Below are positions 15,225 through 21,864 of a stretch of DNA of 21,864 nt, one piece after another. The translations under genes and the position numbers were made by a program. Position 1 is the stretch's first letter, and each line of letters starts with the position of its first letter. Origin of the DNA: Candidatus Nitromaritima sp. SCGC AAA288-L16 (GTDB lineage: Bacteria; Nitrospinota; Nitrospinia; Nitrospinales; VA-1); contig AQTY01000029.1 of NCBI GenBank assembly GCA_000372225.1, forward strand, positions 1 through 21,864, in the 5' to 3' direction. The notes under the pieces were generated by a model. It saw only the letters and a list, made by a program, of their open reading frames with translations, made no database searches and was not told where the DNA came from.

Positions 15225-16079
15225 ATGAACTCAATCCCTAAGATTGTGTCTTTCTGCTGGGTTCGATATTTTATCCTGATCTTATATCTTCTTATATTGA
15301 ACGGATGTTTTTTACTGATAACTCAAACTAAGGATGAAATGGTTCTCATCCCCGAGGGGGTATTTACCATGGGATACAATATTGACAATAAAAAAGAGTG
15401 GGGCGATACCGATGAAGAGCCAGTTCATAAAGTATTTTTGAAATCATACTATATCGATCGGTATGAGGTGAGCGCCTCTCAATTTTCAAATTTTTTAAAC
15501 CAACATCAAAAACAATCATCACTCTATTTTCAACCTGGTTTGGGAGTCACTATCGAAAAGGTTGGCAGCCAATTTCGTCCACGAGCAGGTCTCGACAATT
15601 ACCCTGTCAATCGTGTCTCCTGGTTCGGTGCCGATGCCTATTGCCGATGGGTCAATAAACGCTTGCCTACCGAAGCGGAGTGGGAAAAAGCCTCGCGGGG
15701 ATCCGATAGTAGAGTTTTCCCTTGGGGTGATGAATTCCCAACCAATGAACGTGTGACCTTCCGAAGAAAATTTAATCTGCTTGGATTTAATGCTCTAGAA
15801 AAAATTGATTCAATGCCTGCCGGACGATCACCCTACGGAATTCATCATATGGCAGGCAATGTGTGGGAGTGGGTTAATGACTGGTACGGGGATATTTATT
15901 ACGAGGACTCACCCTATGCCAATCCAAAAGGTCCTGACTCGGGAACAAGTAAGGTTTTACGCGGTGGTAATTGGTATTACAAAGCTTATTACATGCGAAC
16001 TACGTACCGATTTAACGATAAACCGGATGCATTTAAAAATTGGCAGGGGTTTCGGTGTGCCAAAGATCTGATCTATTAA
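15225..16079 (+). CDS. SUMF1/FGE-fold protein without catalytic cysteines
   Basis: I place the start at ATG 15225, which has AAAGAAG about 6 bases upstream, over a TTG at 15171 that would overlap the CDGSH gene. This gives 284 residues. The N-terminus has a hydrophobic segment (YFILILYLLILNGC). The cysteine follows an atypical lipobox (L-N-G-C), so the protein is exported and possibly a lipoprotein. The rest is a full sulfatase-modifying-factor domain: MVLIPEGVFTMG, YYIDRYEVSASQFSNFL, PVNRVSWFGADAYCRWVNKRLPTEAEWEKASRG, GIHHMAGNVWEWVNDWYG, VLRGGNWYY and NWQGFRCAKD. Where true formylglycine-generating enzymes have two catalytic Cys after GGSW, this one has NWYYKAYYM with none. Sulfatase activation is therefore unlikely. 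A binding or structural role is more plausible. It converges on the maf-like gene with a 10-base gap. Confidence 0.85.
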   Translation: MNSIPKIVSFCWVRYFILILYLLILNGCFLLITQTKDEMVLIPEGVFTMGYNIDNKKEWGDTDEEPVHKVFLKSYYIDRYEVSASQFSNFLNQHQKQSSLYFQPGLGVTIEKVGSQFRPRAGLDNYPVNRVSWFGADAYCRWVNKRLPTEAEWEKASRGSDSRVFPWGDEFPTNERVTFRRKFNLLGFNALEKIDSMPAGRSPYGIHHMAGNVWEWVNDWYGDIYYEDSPYANPKGPDSGTSKVLRGGNWYYKAYYMRTTYRFNDKPDAFKNWQGFRCAKDLIY

Positions 16080-16089
16080 TCTGGGTTTA

Positions 16090-16998
16090 TTATTTTAGAA
16101 TTTTTTTTATCGCCCACTCCACATTAATTTTTTTATTGCAGTATTTAAAAATCGCCTCGCTCAAGGGCATCAGTGAACAGTGTTCCGTTAATATTCCAGC
16201 CTCACTGCTGTTGATGATCGTGGTTGGACCGGGACGCTTCCAGGTCGTGAAAGCCCAATCAAACCACTGCTTCGATACCGACATAGATTTTAATGTGGGT
16301 AGGGAACGACCATTGACATCTGTTTCGTAAACTATATTTTCCCGTTGTTTTTCAATCGTATCACTCAGACCTATATTTTCATCTTCGCTGTCTCGACTAT
16401 GAGTTTTCTTTTTAGGATACGATAAGTCCTGCCCTGTAAAAATAATGGGATTCGCTCCCGATTGGAATGCCAAGTCGTAACCAATGGACAGCACACTCCC
16501 ACCTGGTGTCAAACGGCCAATCGCTGGTATTTGATTTGCGATTTCTACTAAAACGGGTATATCCGGGGCGTGTTTATGAAAAAAAATTACATTGCCTTCC
16601 CATAGATCTAGAACACGTGGATGTATTATAGAAGGGGCTATCAGGGTCATTCCCCGATGGGAAACACCTTGGAAAAACTTTGCTACTTCTTCCTGCGGAT
16701 CCAAGCTTATCACCATCGAGGGTAGTATTCCCTGCAACAGTAAAGGCTTTAAAGAAGCATCGCTGGCCAGGATCATTGAGTGGCCCTGTGCGCGACCAAG
16801 CAAATTGATATTCTTGTCTAAAGACGGACCCGCTCCGACTATGATAGCGGGAACCTCTTTGAACTTTCGGGCCAAAGCAATAACCCCTGGATTTTTTTGA
16901 ATCGCGTTTCGATTCGCTTGAAAATTTTGTTTCCAGAGGTCGTTAAAGCGAAGGCTGGTAGCGGATTTAACTTCCTGGATATGCCGTTCTTCGTTCAT
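16090..16998 (-). CDS. Maf/DUF115 motility-associated protein (short form)
   Basis: The 302 residues belong to the DUF115 / MptE-like family (motility accessory factor). Members adjacent to flagellar genes are linked to transfer of nonulosonic acids to flagellin. The signature VPAIIVGAGPSLDKNI is at residues 49-64. It is followed by ILASDASLKPLLLQGILPSMVISLDPQ, TPGGSVLSIGYDLAFQSGANPIIFTGQDLSY and a motif containing KQWFDWAF near the end. Typical flagellin Maf proteins are about twice as long, so this is a core-domain version. It lies downstream of flgE on the same strand but beyond a strong terminator, so it probably has its own promoter within the 55 bases before it. No Shine-Dalgarno precedes the ATG. 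The motility role is inferred from family and location. Confidence 0.75.
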   Translation of the reverse strand: MNEERHIQEVKSATSLRFNDLWKQNFQANRNAIQKNPGVIALARKFKEVPAIIVGAGPSLDKNINLLGRAQGHSMILASDASLKPLLLQGILPSMVISLDPQEEVAKFFQGVSHRGMTLIAPSIIHPRVLDLWEGNVIFFHKHAPDIPVLVEIANQIPAIGRLTPGGSVLSIGYDLAFQSGANPIIFTGQDLSYPKKKTHSRDSEDENIGLSDTIEKQRENIVYETDVNGRSLPTLKSMSVSKQWFDWAFTTWKRPGPTTIINSSEAGILTEHCSLMPLSEAIFKYCNKKINVEWAIKKILK

Positions 16999-17053
16999 TA
17001 AAAATAATGTAACAAAAACCTCTAATTCAATCTACCTTCAAGATAGTGAACCA

Positions 17054-17090
17054 TAAAAAAACCCGGGCCGAAGCCCGGGTTAAAAAATTA
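17054..17090 (-). terminator. Rho-independent terminator of the hook operon
   Basis: On the minus strand AACCCGGGC, loop TTCG, GCCCGGGTT (17060-17081) form a 9-bp GC-rich stem with a stable tetraloop, followed by a run of T (17054-17059). It is 17 bases after the flgE stop. The A-run on its other side makes it potentially bidirectional. Confidence 0.93.
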
Positions 17091-17106
17091 CTATTAAATA
17101 TAATAA

Positions 17107-18351
17107 TTAACGTACAAGGTTAACTGACTCAGAAAGTAAATCGTCAGTTGTAGTAATAAGTCTTGCACTTGCCTGATAGGCTTGTTGTGTTTTGATCATC
17201 GTAACAAATGCCTGAGCAATATCTACATTAGAAAGTTCAAGCGATTCACCAAGAATTTTACCAAGCCCACCAGTATCAGGAACACCAATGGTTGGTTGTC
17301 CAGATTCTTGAGATTCCGTGTATTTATTATTACCGGAACGGTTCAGTCCTGAAGGAGATAAAAAATCCGCCATTGCAATTCTGTTTAAAAGTTCGGTTTG
17401 TCCATTATTAAACAAACCCGTGATATCGCCCAAACTAGTCACTGACAGTCCAAGCAATGTACCCGTGGCATATCCGTCTTGAACAAGCGAATTATTATTA
17501 GAAGCCGCGGCGAACCCGGTCAGTTTCCCGTGAGTCGTCCCGACTGCGTCTACAAGATCCCAATTCAAGCTCATCTCGTTTGCCGGGGTAGTAGCATCAT
17601 CAAAGTTTAATGTAAATGTATGGTCTGCAGCGGTTTCACCATCCACCAAGCTCAGTTGGCCTGTGGTATCAAAAGTAACCGTTCCCGTCGCGCCAGCAGT
17701 AATGGTTCCCTCAGAAGGAATGGCTGAATAACTCCACTGGTTGGCTGATGAAACTTTAGTGAAGGTGATATTTAGGGTGACTATTGAACCAACAGAGTTA
17801 TAAAGTGTAACAGGAGTAATAAAAGTTGAGGTTGCTGTTGATGCTGCGTTTAATTGCGTACCTGAATTGAAATAGGTGCTTGCGTTTGGAGTCGACTGGA
17901 CACCTGCCAGATCAATATCGTCCATAGTGGTTGATATTACACCGGCGGTATAATCAAATCCTTTTAAAATTTCTCCTGTCATGCTTTGTACCAGGCCCAA
18001 CTCATTAAGACGGAACTGACCGTTTCGAGTAAAATATTGATCGGTATCACCATATGTACTCGTTATAAAAAAACCGTTTCCATCAATAGCGAGGTCCAAA
18101 GCATTGGGAGAGTGCTCAATCGCACCTTGGTCCCATACTTGAAGCACTCCGCTTAATTGCGAACCACCACCCAATTGACTGGTAACCGCACCATTATGCA
18201 AGACCGTGCTGAAAATATCCCCGAATACTGGGGCACTTCCCTTAAAACCAACGGTGTTCACATTGGCAATGTTATCACCAATGATTTCCATAGCTTTCGA
18301 TTGTCCGGACAGACCTGATACTCCGGTAAAAAGTGTGCTGATAAGTGACAT
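17107..18351 (-). CDS. flgE: Flagellar hook protein FlgE
   Basis: FlgE polymerises into the flexible hook outside the cell and is exported by the flagellar type III system, hence no signal peptide. The 414 residues start with the rod/hook N-terminal domain (SLISTLFTGVSGLSGQSKAMEIIGDNIANVNTVGFKG-type sequence at 2-38) and LDLAIDGNGFFI near 84. A Thr/Ser/Ala-rich variable middle follows. The end is the conserved coiled-coil segment LELSNVDIAQAFVTMIKTQQAYQASARLITT. AGGAG is about 9 bases before the ATG. It is last in the operon, 19 bases after flgD. Confidence 0.95.
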   Translation of the reverse strand: MSLISTLFTGVSGLSGQSKAMEIIGDNIANVNTVGFKGSAPVFGDIFSTVLHNGAVTSQLGGGSQLSGVLQVWDQGAIEHSPNALDLAIDGNGFFITSTYGDTDQYFTRNGQFRLNELGLVQSMTGEILKGFDYTAGVISTTMDDIDLAGVQSTPNASTYFNSGTQLNAASTATSTFITPVTLYNSVGSIVTLNITFTKVSSANQWSYSAIPSEGTITAGATGTVTFDTTGQLSLVDGETAADHTFTLNFDDATTPANEMSLNWDLVDAVGTTHGKLTGFAAASNNNSLVQDGYATGTLLGLSVTSLGDITGLFNNGQTELLNRIAMADFLSPSGLNRSGNNKYTESQESGQPTIGVPDTGGLGKILGESLELSNVDIAQAFVTMIKTQQAYQASARLITTTDDLLSESVNLVR

Positions 18352-18370
18352 TAGACTTCTCCTCTTTCTT

Positions 18371-19039
18371 TTATTGATTTATGCTGACTCGTTTGATTGC
18401 ACTAATAGGTAATTCTTTTCCGTTTACGATGGCATACGTTTCGTCCTTTCCAAATACAACGTCACTGACTAGACCAGAGGAAAATGTATCCACCCCAATT
18501 GGCGCGCCGGCTTGATTGTCAGCCTTCACAGTATAAGAATAGGTGCCTGTAGGAAGTGAATTCCCGAATTTATCGAATCCATCCCAAGATGCCGTATTTT
18601 TTCCTTGTGTTTGACTACCAAGTTTTACTGTATCGATCTGACTACCTGCGATATCAAAAATGTCAATTCGAACCGATTCGGCATCGCTAGCTAAGGAATA
18701 GCTAAGAGTCTCCGAAGAATTTGCAGAATGATTGAAAGCGTTGCCATATGACTCTACGGTTTTACCAATGAGATTTAGTGATGACGTGTTTTGTGAAGCT
18801 GTCAGAAGTTTCTGAAGGATTTCAAGGTTTGAGTTCACGTTAGTCATTTGTTCTAATCCGCTGAACTGGGCAAGTTGCGCACTGAAATCCTGTGCGCCCA
18901 TTGGATCAAGAGGATCCTGCGCTGACAACTGCGCTATGAGCAACTTGAGAAAATCATCTTTCCCCAATACACCATCATCAGCCATTTTCGTTACTGTTTT
19001 ACTGTTATCTATCGACGTAACTCCTGGAATCATTTCCAT
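18371..19039 (-). CDS. flgD: Flagellar hook assembly (capping) protein FlgD
   Basis: FlgD forms the temporary cap under which FlgE subunits assemble. The 222 residues have the conserved N-terminal export/cap region LGKDDFLKLLIAQLSAQDPLDP followed by AQLAQFSGLEQM (about 25-66), LIGKTVESYG near 90, and the C-terminal tudor/Ig-like part with ASWDGFDKFGNSLPTGTYSYTV. GGAG is 8 bases before the ATG. It lies between fliK and flgE with short gaps of 29 and 19 bases, the classic hook-gene order. Confidence 0.95.
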   Translation of the reverse strand: MEMIPGVTSIDNSKTVTKMADDGVLGKDDFLKLLIAQLSAQDPLDPMGAQDFSAQLAQFSGLEQMTNVNSNLEILQKLLTASQNTSSLNLIGKTVESYGNAFNHSANSSETLSYSLASDAESVRIDIFDIAGSQIDTVKLGSQTQGKNTASWDGFDKFGNSLPTGTYSYTVKADNQAGAPIGVDTFSSGLVSDVVFGKDETYAIVNGKELPISAIKRVSINQ

Positions 19040-19068
19040 TTTTTAATCTCCTAAAATAAGCAATGCGC

Positions 19069-20655
19069 TTATGCAATCACGCTGACTGTTTGAGAAATAT
19101 CATCAAATATAAAAGATGTTTGTCTGGTAGACTCTTGATCGGCTTCTATCTCCAGACCCTCTGGATTTATATAATCAAAATCATTTGTATCAGGTTGACC
19201 GGAATGATCCTGTTGTTGAGAAAATTCTGGATTGCTGTCCCCGCCTACAAAAACTGAAAAACCATCCAGCTTGAGTCCCTGGCTTAGCATAGAATCCCTG
19301 AGTTGTGACAAATTACTTTCAATGACTTGCTTTACCGCTTGGTTTTCAGCAATGATTACAGTTCGTACGCCATCACCTGATGTGATGATGTTCATACGGA
19401 CTCTTCCCAAGGATGGAGGATCGAGCTGAATTTTTACTTCACTTTGCGAACCGTTGGAGCGAATCGATAATCTATTTATAATTTGGTCTATTACTCTGCT
19501 TTCGATGGGTGCCTTGTAAATTGTATTTTCAGAAATAGCTGCCTTTGTATTCAAAATACTCTTGTTGTTACCCCCGCCTGACACGTTGTTCAATACTTGA
19601 ACTTCCCCATTGGCTTTAATTGCTTCCAAGCTTTTGCTTTTTGTCGCATCCAAGTTCGCATCAGCGTATTTCATGCCGATGGTACTCTGAGAGATCGTTT
19701 TTTCTTGCCTTGTATTTTTTGATTCGGCCTTAAGATTATCCCCTGTTGACGATACCTTTTCATCTCCCTTGGAAGCACCTTCATCACGGTGTTTATTTCC
19801 ATCTGGATTGAACTTATTTTTAATTTCTGATTTTTTTATCGTAGTTTCCTCTTTCTTTTTTGTCCCAGTTTCTATTTTAACTAAGTCTTTAGAAGCTTGG
19901 CCGACAACTTCAGGTTTTGTCGTTTTGTCTACGGCACTGAAATCCTGTTTAGCTAATTTGCCATTCAAATTTGATCTATTATTTTGTTGTGATTCAAATT
20001 TTTGTATGAAATTTTTTGCTTCCTTGTCAGTAAAGCCAGCCTGCTTTAATAAGTCATTTATTAATCCTTTTCTATTTTCTAGTTGAGAAAATGAATTTTC
20101 ATCCATGCTGTTGGTGGATAGGTAATCTTGGAATGAAAAATCTTTGAGTTTTGAATTTTGCGCTGTTAAAGATTGTAATAAAGCTCCAACATCCAACCCG
20201 GAATCATTATTAAAAATTTCAAGTAGAGTTTCCATGGTTTGCACATCAAAACCCAATTCCTTTAAATAATCCATAGCTTCTTGAAAGTTGTCAACCGAAG
20301 CAAGTTCCTGAGGAGCAATATTTTCTGACTCTGTGGAATTGGACTCTGTTTCACTCAAAGATTCTTGTGTGGTATTTTGATCTATTTCCTTTGAGTTGGT
20401 TTGATCTATTGGTTGGCCTTCCCTCGGCTTAGATTTTTCTATTGGTTTTTTATCAGATGGTTTTTGAGAAGGAGAATGATCCTGTCTATCTGTTGCCGGT
20501 TTGTTATTTTCATTCGCAGGCGAAACCCTATGACTCGCGTCATCCATAATTCTCTGGAACCCATCATCTTCTCTAACGTCATGCCTCTGAGGAGTCACCA
20601 CTTGTTCGACAGGTGCCTGCGGAGTGAAAAATGCTAAAATATCTAGTTGGGCCAC
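19069..20655 (-). CDS. fliK: Flagellar hook-length control protein FliK
   Basis: FliK is a secreted molecular ruler that sets hook length and switches export specificity. The 528-residue protein has a long low-complexity Gln/Lys/Glu/Ser-rich region, variable as in all FliK. It ends in a Flg_hook domain (about 385-475) with VIDQIINRLSIRSNGSQSEV, IQLDPPSLGRVRM and LRDSMLSQGLKLDGFSV. The start is GTG (20653-20655), with AAAAGG 8 bases upstream. The opening MAQLDILAFFTP is hydrophobic enough for a type III export signal. It is the first gene of the hook operon and is preceded by a -24/-12 promoter. Confidence 0.92.
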   Translation of the reverse strand: MAQLDILAFFTPQAPVEQVVTPQRHDVREDDGFQRIMDDASHRVSPANENNKPATDRQDHSPSQKPSDKKPIEKSKPREGQPIDQTNSKEIDQNTTQESLSETESNSTESENIAPQELASVDNFQEAMDYLKELGFDVQTMETLLEIFNNDSGLDVGALLQSLTAQNSKLKDFSFQDYLSTNSMDENSFSQLENRKGLINDLLKQAGFTDKEAKNFIQKFESQQNNRSNLNGKLAKQDFSAVDKTTKPEVVGQASKDLVKIETGTKKKEETTIKKSEIKNKFNPDGNKHRDEGASKGDEKVSSTGDNLKAESKNTRQEKTISQSTIGMKYADANLDATKSKSLEAIKANGEVQVLNNVSGGGNNKSILNTKAAISENTIYKAPIESRVIDQIINRLSIRSNGSQSEVKIQLDPPSLGRVRMNIITSGDGVRTVIIAENQAVKQVIESNLSQLRDSMLSQGLKLDGFSVFVGGDSNPEFSQQQDHSGQPDTNDFDYINPEGLEIEADQESTRQTSFIFDDISQTVSVIA

Positions 20656-21000
20656 GATGAATACCTTTTACTTTCAAGTTAAAAAATGATTAACCCTATT
20701 ACATGCTTCTAACAGGATTTACTTACTTTGAGCAAAAGGTATGCCAAATTATAAAAATATATTTTAATCTTTTAGATATAAGGTATTACAGACATTTGAG
20801 TGGATGGGCATCAAATAAAGACCTCGGCAAGATTTTCCTAAATAGAGGCAATCTTAATCTAATTTAAGAAAATAATAATTGCATTGTATTTAAATTGTTA
20901 ATCATATTTTTTCATTATTTTTGTATCACTTTGGATATTGATAAGCCTAGTTATCCATGCGAGTTGTATATTGTTCAAGTTTGTTTGTTATAATTTTAAT
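20656..21000. other. Divergent intergenic region between fliK and the nuclease gene
   Basis: The region is 345 bases, very AT-rich, with no gene. It contains the sigma-54 promoter for fliK at 20731-20746 on the minus strand and a TATAAT at 20989-20994 just before the nuclease ATG on the plus strand. I see nothing else. Confidence 0.6.
20731..20746 (-). promoter_or_regulatory. Sigma-54 (-24/-12) promoter of the hook operon
   Basis: Read on the minus strand the site is TGGCATACCTTTTGCT. The GG and GC doublets are spaced exactly as in the RpoN consensus (TGGCACG-N4-TTGCW), with two mismatches in the first half. Transcription would begin near 20720, about 65 bases before the fliK start. Sigma-54 control of hook genes is established in several Gram-negative groups, which supports the call. 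No enhancer site was identified. Confidence 0.7.
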
Positions 21001-21780
21001 ATGTATATTTTAAATATAATTATTTTTAGTTTCGCTTTTTTTATTTCTATTGTCATTTGTGCACAATCTCAGGAACTAGATAGGAGTTTGTTTAAACGCT
21101 CCAGCATGGTTAGCTTAGAGATAGCAAAAAAAGAAATTAAGCAAGTCTATCTAGATAGTGGTCAGACCAAGACTCTACATTGTGGATGTTTTTTTGATAA
21201 ACAAAAACAGGTCTACCCAAACTCATGTGATATTACTCCTTCAAAACATCCTATCAATGGCAAGAAAATTATTTTGAAATGGGTACATGTTATGCCTTTA
21301 TTCGCTTTTGCAGGTTCTATGAATTGTTGGAATCATTTGATTTGTACCAAATCAGATGGTTCGATGTTTAAAGGAGCAAACTGTTGCGGTTCCATTTCCC
21401 CTAAATTCAAATCTATGGAATCTGATATGCACAATTTGATTCCCTCCTTTGATTGGACTACAGGAACTGAAAAAAGTCCTATTGAACCTGTTCCTTTTGG
21501 CGGAATGGGGGAATACAAGGTGTGTACCAATGGAGGTGTTATCCCGAATAATCCTACTGGCAAAGCTCGAGGTAATCTAGCCCGAGCTTATTTTTACATG
21601 TCTTTCCTATATAGAATTCAGATTCAGAATACGTTGGAAGAAAATCTTAGAGCGTGGCATTTTGAAGACCCCCCAGATAAGACGGAGGAGATAAGGAACT
21701 CTTTAATTGAACAGGTCCAGGGTAATCGTAATCCTTTTATTGATCATCCGGAAATTGTCGAGCGCGTGAGAGATTTTTGA
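21001..21780 (+). CDS. Secreted endonuclease I (EndA/Dns) family protein with altered active site
   Basis: I choose the ATG at 21001 (259 residues) over a TTG at 20938 because the ATG gives a compact signal peptide (MYILNIIIFSFAFFISIVIC then AQSQ). The body matches the endonuclease I family: HCGCFF, WVHVMP, CCGSISPKFKSMESDMHNLIPS, CGKARGNLARAYFYM-type KARGNLARAYFYM, RAWHFEDPPD and VQGNRNPFIDHPEIVERV. These are periplasmic or extracellular nonspecific DNases with a beta-beta-alpha-metal site. The catalytic His is kept (H96). The Glu that normally precedes it (WEHV) is Val, and the usual NGDRxN metal-binding segment is TTGTEKS (residues 153-159). The fold is therefore expected to be kept but activity is doubtful. 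No Shine-Dalgarno is visible, and a TATAAT ends 6 bases before the ATG. Confidence 0.85.
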   Translation: MYILNIIIFSFAFFISIVICAQSQELDRSLFKRSSMVSLEIAKKEIKQVYLDSGQTKTLHCGCFFDKQKQVYPNSCDITPSKHPINGKKIILKWVHVMPLFAFAGSMNCWNHLICTKSDGSMFKGANCCGSISPKFKSMESDMHNLIPSFDWTTGTEKSPIEPVPFGGMGEYKVCTNGGVIPNNPTGKARGNLARAYFYMSFLYRIQIQNTLEENLRAWHFEDPPDKTEEIRNSLIEQVQGNRNPFIDHPEIVERVRDF

Positions 21781-21813
21781 TTTAACCTCTAAATTTAGTT
21801 TTTTTATTACTTT

Positions 21814-21846
21814 AAGGAGTATCAGTAAAAATACTGATGCCTCCTT
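21814..21846. terminator. Long imperfect hairpin after the nuclease gene
   Basis: AAGGAG (21814-21819) pairs with CTCCTT (21841-21846), and ATCAGTA (21821-21827) pairs with TACTGAT (21832-21838) around an AAAA loop. It lies 33 bases after the stop. There is no T-run on the 3' side of either strand. It could act as a factor-dependent terminator or mRNA stabiliser, or be another element. Confidence 0.4.
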
Positions 21847-21864
21847 ATCCCATTGATATAACTG

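Noticed and set aside
20938..21000. TTG start adding 21 residues to the endonuclease I family protein
   Set aside because: The extension puts a second hydrophobic segment before a complete signal peptide and has no ribosome binding site.

Overview
This window is AT-rich (by eye about 40% GC) chromosomal DNA from a Gram-negative, motile bacterium. The conserved core genes, a sigma-54 type promoter in front of a flagellar hook operon, and abundant TPR/GT-C and sulfatase-modifying-factor-like proteins would fit a Nitrospinota-like or deltaproteobacterial-like lineage. That placement is inference from gene style, not a database result.

Layout. (1) 1-8.65 kb, + strand: the tail of an unknown gene, rimO, a roughly 670-base gap holding a decayed PilZ-like ORF on the minus strand and structured leader DNA, then the run rpsB-tsf-pyrH-frr-uppS-cdsA-dxr-ispF. 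This run joins translation (S2, EF-Ts, RRF), UMP phosphorylation, phospholipid synthesis (CdsA), undecaprenyl carrier synthesis (UppS) and two MEP-pathway isoprenoid steps (Dxr, IspF). (2) 8.8-11.2 kb, +: a TMTC-like GT-C membrane protein with seven TPRs, overlapping by 4 bases the start of a second GT-C glycosyltransferase that is cut off after 137 codons. (3) 11.2-12.8 kb, minus: two paralogous secreted proteins of no recognised family with a strong terminator. The cut glycosyltransferase ends inside that terminator. (4) 12.8-13.8 kb: a long AT-rich gap with three tandem 25-bp repeats and a good sigma-70 promoter for a RodZ-like gene. (5) 13.8-16.1 kb, +: RodZ-like protein, a double CDGSH iron-sulfur protein, and an SUMF1-fold protein without the FGE catalytic cysteines. 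(6) 16.1-20.7 kb, minus: a flagellar hook operon fliK-flgD-flgE behind a -24/-12 promoter and closed by a strong terminator, followed by a short Maf/DUF115 motility-associated protein. (7) 21.0-21.8 kb, +: a secreted endonuclease I family protein whose metal-binding positions look substituted.

No rRNA, tRNA, CRISPR array, transposase, integrase or phage gene was seen. The core-gene and flagellar regions are ordinary. The accessory stretch 10.8-13.6 kb (truncated gene, unknown paralog pair, repeats) and the altered endonuclease are the most unusual parts. I do not see convincing evidence for a complete new defence or biosynthetic system.
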